From positions 1 through 27,144 of the forward strand of contig JAGZZN010000024.1 in NCBI GenBank assembly GCA_018377375.1: 27,144 nt of DNA. Reading direction: 5' to 3'. The translations under genes were made by a program, and so were the position numbers. This DNA is from Streptococcus parasanguinis (lineage in GTDB: Bacteria; Bacillota; Bacilli; Lactobacillales; Streptococcaceae). Below, piece by piece: positions 22,551 through 27,144 of the stretch; positions within the stretch are counted from its first letter, which is position 1; each line of letters begins with the position of its first letter. Below the pieces are notes generated by a model. That model was not told the DNA's origin. It saw nothing but the letters and a program-made list of their open reading frames with translations, and did not search any database.

Positions 22551-24050
22551 ATGAAAAAATATGTTTTTATGCGTATTTTGCGTTCGTTAGTGTCGATCTT
22601 TCTCGTCACGACATTAACCTACATGATTATCTATACGCTAACACCGAGAAATCTCATCTTTAAAAATGACCCCAACTACAATAAAGTAGCGAAGACAAAA
22701 GATTCGAAGATCAACTACGAAAATACAGTCTATGATCGCATGGGTTATTTGGAATACATGGATTCAAAGAGCTTGCAACAAAAAGCAAGTAAAGAAGATT
22801 CTTCTGTAACAGTTGATGCGACGACTGCTAATGAAAAGATCTATAAAGAATACATTAACAAATTAGGTCATGGTTGGCAGTTGAAACGTTTCCCAGAAAG
22901 TAAGTCTTTTTATGCGGTGCGTGAAATTCCGGTTTTTGAACGTGTCATCAGCTTCTATGCAAATTTGATTCAGTTTGATCATCCAGGTTGGGTGAAAGAT
23001 GCCTCAAATCCAAATCTCAAACGCTATATCCGTATTGAAAATGATCCGTCTATTGGTTGGTCAGTTGTAGGTTCTGGTACGAAACACAAATACCTCTTGT
23101 ACTTTAATGGTCAATTCCCATATGTACACCAAAACTTTGTGACCTTAAACCTTGGAAATTCATATCCAACTTATTCTAATACCCCAGTTCTTCAAGTTAT
23201 TACACAAGGACAAGGAACGACTAAGAAGAGTGAAGTGAACTTCCCAACAGGTAAAAAGACATCTTCAATCGATATCTACTCACGTACCTACAAATCACCA
23301 AGTAAGGCAGACTCACAAGACATCAGTCGATTTGGTAAAGGGGACGCTTATACAGCAACGTTGAGCAACTATGAGAATCCATCCATGATTGCATCTTCTT
23401 CAATCATTGGTTTGATTGGTATTGCGATTGCTTACTTGATTGCGATCCCATTAGGGTCTTACATGGCTCTGTTCAAGAACTCATGGTTTGATAGCATCTC
23501 AACAGCAACCTTGACATTTATGATGTCTCTCCCAACTATTGCCCTTGTTTACATTGTGCGTCTAGCAGGTTCATTTGTTGGACTTCCAGACTCATTCCCA
23601 GTACTTGGAGCACAGGACTGGCGTTCATATGTATTGCCGTCTCTGATTCTTGGTTTGTTGAGTGCGCCATTTATCGCAGTTTGGATTCGTCGTTACATGA
23701 TCGATATCCATTCGCAAGATTTCGTCCGTTTTGCTCGTTCAAAAGGATTGTCAGAACGTGAGATCTCAAGAAAACACATCTTCAAAAATGCGATGGTTCC
23801 ATTGGTATCTGGTATTCCAGGTTCTATTATTGGAGTTATCTCAGGTGCGACACTTACTGAAACAGTCTTCGCTTTCCCAGGTATGGGTAAAATGTTGATT
23901 GACTCTATTAAAGCATCAAACAACACCATGGTCATCGGACTTGTCTTCATCTTCACATCACTTGGTATCTTTGCTGCCATGTTAGGTGATATCTTGATGA
24001 CAGTGCTTGATCCACGGATTAAATTAACGAATACGAAAGGAGGCAAATAA
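22551..24050 (+). CDS. amiC: Oligopeptide ABC transporter, permease AmiC
   Basis: This 499-residue permease is one of two that form the Ami channel. After an N-terminal membrane segment (about 8-28) there is a large extracellular domain (about 30-275), which sets AmiC apart from ordinary OppB permeases of about 310 residues. About five further membrane segments follow from residue 280. The EAA loop that contacts the ATPase is at about 379-412 (DFVRFARSKGLSEREISRKH). The stop codon shares one base with the amiD start (TAATG), so translation is coupled. Confidence 0.94.
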   Translation: MKKYVFMRILRSLVSIFLVTTLTYMIIYTLTPRNLIFKNDPNYNKVAKTKDSKINYENTVYDRMGYLEYMDSKSLQQKASKEDSSVTVDATTANEKIYKEYINKLGHGWQLKRFPESKSFYAVREIPVFERVISFYANLIQFDHPGWVKDASNPNLKRYIRIENDPSIGWSVVGSGTKHKYLLYFNGQFPYVHQNFVTLNLGNSYPTYSNTPVLQVITQGQGTTKKSEVNFPTGKKTSSIDIYSRTYKSPSKADSQDISRFGKGDAYTATLSNYENPSMIASSSIIGLIGIAIAYLIAIPLGSYMALFKNSWFDSISTATLTFMMSLPTIALVYIVRLAGSFVGLPDSFPVLGAQDWRSYVLPSLILGLLSAPFIAVWIRRYMIDIHSQDFVRFARSKGLSEREISRKHIFKNAMVPLVSGIPGSIIGVISGATLTETVFAFPGMGKMLIDSIKASNNTMVIGLVFIFTSLGIFAAMLGDILMTVLDPRIKLTNTKGGK

Positions 24051-24976
24051 TGGCTACAATCGATAAAAATAAATTTCAGTTTGTAAAACGCGATGACTTT
24101 GCCTCTGAAGTAATCGATGCTCCAGCGTATTCATACTGGAAATCTGTATTCAGACAATTTTTGAAAAAAAGAACCACGATCATCATGCTTGCTATTTTGG
24201 TTGGGATTCTCTTGATGAGTTTTGTCTATCCAATGTTCTCGAATTTTGATTACAACGATGTAAGTAAGGTAAATGACTTTTCAGCACGTTTGAATCCACC
24301 AAGTGCCAAAGCTTTCTTTGGTACAGATAATAACGGTAAATCCCTCTTTGATGGAGTTTGGTTTGGTGCTCGGAATTCAATTATCATTTCCTTCATCGCC
24401 ACTGTTATTAACGTGGTTGTCGGAGTTATCGTTGGTGGAATTTGGGGGATCTCAAAATCTATCGACCGTATCATGATGGAAGTTTATAACGTTATTTCAA
24501 ACATTCCATTTATGTTGATCGTTATCGTCTTGACTTACTCAATGGGATCTGGTTTCTGGAACTTGATTCTTGCCATGTCCTTAACTGGATGGATCGGAAT
24601 TGCCTATACCATTCGTGTCCAAATCATGCGTTACCGTGATTTGGAGTACAACCTTGCCAGCCGAACATTAGGAACACCAACTTTGAAAATTGTTACGAAA
24701 AATATTTTGCCTCAATTGGTATCTGTTATCGTGACACAAACATCACAGTTACTTCCAAGCTTTATTTCTTACGAAGCTTTCCTTTCCTTCTTCGGACTTG
24801 GTCTTCCAATCACAGTTCCAAGTTTGGGACGCTTGATTTCTGACTATTCTCAAAACGTAACCACAAATGCCTACCTATTCTGGATTCCGCTTACTGTTTT
24901 GATTTTAGTATCCTTGTCATTCTTTATCGTCGGACAAAACTTGGCCGATGCCAGCGACCCACGTACACATAGATAG
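24050..24976 (+). CDS. amiD: Oligopeptide ABC transporter, permease AmiD
   Basis: This 308-residue OppC-type permease partners AmiC. A cytoplasmic N-terminal stretch (1-40) precedes the first membrane segment (about 41-62). An extracellular loop has NPPSAKAFFGTDNNGKSLFD, typical of OppC. About five more segments follow. The EAA loop lies around residues 190-220 (RDLEYNLASRTLGTPTLKIV). The stop codon is part of the ribosome site of amiE (TAGGAGGAG), 11 bp before its start. Confidence 0.94.
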   Translation: MATIDKNKFQFVKRDDFASEVIDAPAYSYWKSVFRQFLKKRTTIIMLAILVGILLMSFVYPMFSNFDYNDVSKVNDFSARLNPPSAKAFFGTDNNGKSLFDGVWFGARNSIIISFIATVINVVVGVIVGGIWGISKSIDRIMMEVYNVISNIPFMLIVIVLTYSMGSGFWNLILAMSLTGWIGIAYTIRVQIMRYRDLEYNLASRTLGTPTLKIVTKNILPQLVSVIVTQTSQLLPSFISYEAFLSFFGLGLPITVPSLGRLISDYSQNVTTNAYLFWIPLTVLILVSLSFFIVGQNLADASDPRTHR

Positions 24977-24987
24977 GAGGAGTAGAT

Positions 24988-26055
24988 ATGACATCAAATA
25001 ACAATATTATTTTATCTGCTCAAGATATCGTAGTGGAATTTGACGTGCGCGATCGCGTATTGACAGCTATTCGTGGCGTATCGCTTGAGCTAGAAGAAGG
25101 TGAAGTTCTTGCCTTAGTTGGTGAGTCAGGTTCAGGGAAATCAGTTTTGACAAAAACGTTCACCGGAATGTTAGAAGATAACGGCCGTATTGCCCAAGGT
25201 TCGATTAAATACCGTGGTCAAGAATTGACAGATTTGAAATCGAATAAAGATTGGGAAAATATTCGTGGACCTAAGATCGCTACAATTTTCCAAGACCCAA
25301 TGACAAGTTTGGACCCAATCAACACAATTGGTTCACAAATTACAGAAGTCATTATCAAACACCAAGGGAAAACAGCTAAAGAAGCCAAAGAAATGGCTTT
25401 GGACTATATGGAGAAAGTTGGAATTCCAGATGCTGAACGTCGTTTTGATGAGTATCCATTCCAATATTCAGGTGGGATGCGTCAACGGATCGTTATTGCC
25501 ATCGCCTTGGCCTGCCGTCCAGATATCTTGATCTGTGATGAACCAACAACAGCCCTTGACGTAACCATTCAAGCGCAAATCATTGATTTGTTGAAATCCC
25601 TTCAAAAAGAATACCAATTTACAGTTATCTTTATCACCCACGACTTAGGTGTGGTTGCAAGTATTGCAGATAAAGTAGCCGTTATGTATGCTGGAGAAAT
25701 TGTTGAGTTTGGTAAAGTAGAAGAAATTTTCTACGATCCAAAACATCCATACACATGGAGCTTGCTTTCAAGCTTGCCTCAATTGTCAACCTCAGATGGT
25801 GATCTTTACTCTATTCCAGGGACTCCGCCATCATTGTATGCTCCAATCAAAGGAGATGCCTTCGCACTTCGTTCAGATTATGCGATGCAGATTGATTTTG
25901 AAGAAGAAGCACCTGCTTTCAAAGTGACCGAGACTCACTGGGCTAAGACATGGTTGCTCCATCCAGATGCACCAACAGTTCATAAACCAGAAGTAATCGA
26001 AAACCTTCACGAAAAAATTGGCTCAAAAATGGGCTTCACTCACATGACAGAATAG
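24988..26055 (+). CDS. amiE: Oligopeptide ABC transporter, ATPase AmiE
   Basis: This 355-residue OppD-type ATPase powers the importer with AmiF. Walker A is GESGSGKS (45-52), the signature is YSGGMRQR, and Walker B is ILICDEPTTALD. The switch histidine is in FITHDLG. The C-terminal oligopeptide-transporter domain (after about 260) holds KHPYTWSLLSSLPQL but not the four-cysteine Fe-S motif found in some dipeptide ATPases. Ribosome site GGAGGAG precedes ATG 24988. Confidence 0.95.
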   Translation: MTSNNNIILSAQDIVVEFDVRDRVLTAIRGVSLELEEGEVLALVGESGSGKSVLTKTFTGMLEDNGRIAQGSIKYRGQELTDLKSNKDWENIRGPKIATIFQDPMTSLDPINTIGSQITEVIIKHQGKTAKEAKEMALDYMEKVGIPDAERRFDEYPFQYSGGMRQRIVIAIALACRPDILICDEPTTALDVTIQAQIIDLLKSLQKEYQFTVIFITHDLGVVASIADKVAVMYAGEIVEFGKVEEIFYDPKHPYTWSLLSSLPQLSTSDGDLYSIPGTPPSLYAPIKGDAFALRSDYAMQIDFEEEAPAFKVTETHWAKTWLLHPDAPTVHKPEVIENLHEKIGSKMGFTHMTE

Positions 26056-26065
26056 GAGGAAGGAA

Positions 26066-26992
26066 ATGACTGAAAAATTAGTTGAAATTAAAGATTTAGA
26101 AATTTCCTTCGGTGAAGGAAGTAAAAAATTCGTTGCTGTTAAAAACGCCAACTTCTTCATTAATAAGGGAGAAACTTTCTCTCTTGTTGGTGAATCAGGA
26201 AGTGGGAAGACAACAATTGGACGTGCTATCATCGGTTTGAATGATACAAGTGCTGGAGAAATTATTTATGACGGTCGCAAGATCAACGGAAGAAACTCTC
26301 ACAGTGAAAAATCAGAGTTGATCCGTAAAATTCAAATGATCTTCCAAGACCCAGCAGCAAGTTTGAATGAACGTGCTACAGTTGATTATATTATCTCCGA
26401 AGGTTTGATCAACCACCATTTGTTCAACAGTGAAGAAGAACGTCAGGAAAAAGTAAAAAATATTATGCATGAAGTTGGGCTTCTTGCAGAACATTTGACA
26501 CGTTACCCTCACGAATTCTCAGGTGGTCAACGTCAACGGATCGGTATTGCCCGTGCACTTGTCATGGAACCAGAATTTGTCATTGCGGATGAACCAATCT
26601 CAGCCCTTGACGTTTCAGTACGTGCGCAAGTTTTGAACCTTTTGAAAAAATTCCAAAGAGAATTAGGCTTGACCTACCTCTTTATCGCCCATGACTTGTC
26701 AGTTGTACGCTTCATTTCTGACCGTATTGCAGTTATCTATAAAGGGGTTATTGTAGAAGTGGCAGAAACTGAAGAGCTATTTAACCACCCAATCCATCCA
26801 TACACTCAATCCCTACTTTCAGCAGTCCCAATTCCAGATCCAATTCTAGAACGTAAAAAAGTTCTAAAAATCTATGATCCAGAACAACATGATTACTCTG
26901 AAGATAAACCACAAATGGTTGAAATTAAACCAGGTCATTATGTATGGGCTAACAAAGCTGAAGAAAACAAATACAGACAAGAATATAAATAG
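26066..26992 (+). CDS. amiF: Oligopeptide ABC transporter, ATPase AmiF
   Basis: This 308-residue OppF-type ATPase is the second nucleotide-binding subunit. Walker A is GESGSGKT (42-49), the signature is FSGGQRQR, Walker B is FVIADEPISALD, and the switch histidine is in FIAHDLS. The C-terminal HPIHPYTQSLLSAVPIPDP is the OppF family block. It starts 10 bp after amiE behind TAGGAGGAAGGA and is the last gene of the operon. A strong terminator overlaps its stop codon. Confidence 0.95.
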   Translation: MTEKLVEIKDLEISFGEGSKKFVAVKNANFFINKGETFSLVGESGSGKTTIGRAIIGLNDTSAGEIIYDGRKINGRNSHSEKSELIRKIQMIFQDPAASLNERATVDYIISEGLINHHLFNSEEERQEKVKNIMHEVGLLAEHLTRYPHEFSGGQRQRIGIARALVMEPEFVIADEPISALDVSVRAQVLNLLKKFQRELGLTYLFIAHDLSVVRFISDRIAVIYKGVIVEVAETEELFNHPIHPYTQSLLSAVPIPDPILERKKVLKIYDPEQHDYSEDKPQMVEIKPGHYVWANKAEENKYRQEYK

Positions 26993-27016
26993 AGAGGATT
27001 CCCTCTCTATTTTTTT
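26987..27016 (+). terminator. Terminator of the ami operon
   Basis: AAATAGAGAGG (26987-26997) pairs perfectly with CCTCTCTATTT (27002-27012) around ATTC, with T residues to 27016. The left arm includes the amiF stop codon. It separates the operon from the rRNA promoter beginning about 45 bp later. Confidence 0.9.
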
Positions 27017-27017
27017 A

Positions 27018-27091
27018 TTTCAAAAAAACTTTCAAAAAAATAAAATTTTTTGAGAAAAAGTATTGACAGTAAGGAGAGGTCATGATATACT
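27018..27091 (+). promoter_or_regulatory. rRNA operon promoter with A+T-rich upstream element
   Basis: A perfect -35 TTGACA (27063-27068) and -10 TATACT (27086-27091) are 17 bp apart, with an extended TGA at 27083-27085. The 45 bp upstream are almost pure A/T with phased A and T tracts, as in UP elements of rRNA promoters. Assignment to rRNA rests on the leader that follows. Confidence 0.8.
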
Positions 27092-27098
27092 AATATAG

Positions 27099-27144
27099 TT
27101 GTCGCGCGAGAGCGACAAAGACCTTTGAAAACTGAACAAGACGA
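27099..27144 (+). ncRNA. Start of a 16S rRNA leader (truncated by the window end)
   Basis: A TTGTCGC/GCGACAA hairpin (27099-27105 with 27112-27118) is followed by CCTTTGAAAACTGAACAAG, a string I recognise from Firmicute rRNA operon leaders just upstream of 16S rRNA. The mature 16S gene itself is outside the window. Confidence 0.7.

Noticed and set aside
23693..24046. Antisense open frame of 117 codons opposite amiC.
   Set aside because: It mirrors the conserved permease EAA region, has no ribosome site or promoter, and antisense frames of this kind are frequent artefacts over permease genes.
27045..27060. Possible CodY box in the rRNA promoter upstream region.
   Set aside because: It is an A/T tract with about 11 of 15 matches and is better explained as an UP element.

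Overview
The window looks like core chromosome from a Streptococcus of the mitis/sanguinis assemblage. This rests on gene content, protein similarity by eye, A+T-rich spacers with extended -10 promoters, and gene orders recalled from other streptococci: ilvBNC-ilvA, then an amino-acid ABC transporter, then uppP; and mecA-rgpG-sufCDSUB, then a DacA homologue, then the oligopeptide operon. The species cannot be fixed from the window alone; the structured repeat at the left end may help to place it.

Layout. (1) 1-303 has no gene: a structured repeat-like segment, a terminator-like hairpin, and the ilv promoter with two CodY-like boxes. (2) 304-4891 encodes branched-chain amino acid synthesis: ilvB, ilvN and ilvC, then ilvA behind a terminator. 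(3) 5002-6219 holds a membrane SPFH/band-7 protein and a 71-residue putative helix-turn-helix protein with a near-consensus promoter. (4) 6341-8655 (minus strand) is a polar amino-acid ABC transporter: an ATPase and a fused binding-protein/permease. It is divergent from a DUF2207 membrane protein (8773-10680). (5) 10789-13652: uppP, then mecA and rgpG with overlapping ends. (6) 13787-18988: the complete Firmicute-type sufCDSUB operon for iron-sulfur cluster assembly. (7) 19045-20286 (minus): a DacA/PBP3-family protein that has lost all three catalytic motifs. (8) 20492-26992: the complete oligopeptide importer amiA-C-D-E-F. (9) 26993-27144: a strong terminator, then a consensus rRNA promoter and the start of a 16S leader, where the window ends.

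How the genes fit together. CodY-like boxes lie at both the ilv and the ami promoters, so synthesis of branched-chain amino acids and uptake of peptides are probably both repressed when amino acids are plentiful. UppP recycles undecaprenyl phosphate and RgpG consumes it to start a wall polysaccharide. MecA is the ClpC adaptor that in streptococci limits the competence sigma factor. IlvD, the Fe-S dehydratase that completes the isoleucine/valine pathway, is not in the window.

Most of the window is ordinary housekeeping sequence. The strongest unusual signal is the DacA homologue: an intact, secreted, full-length protein without a catalytic Ser, Lys or KTG, which looks like a pseudoenzyme rather than a decaying gene. 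No CRISPR array, insertion sequence, phage, tRNA or defence island was seen.
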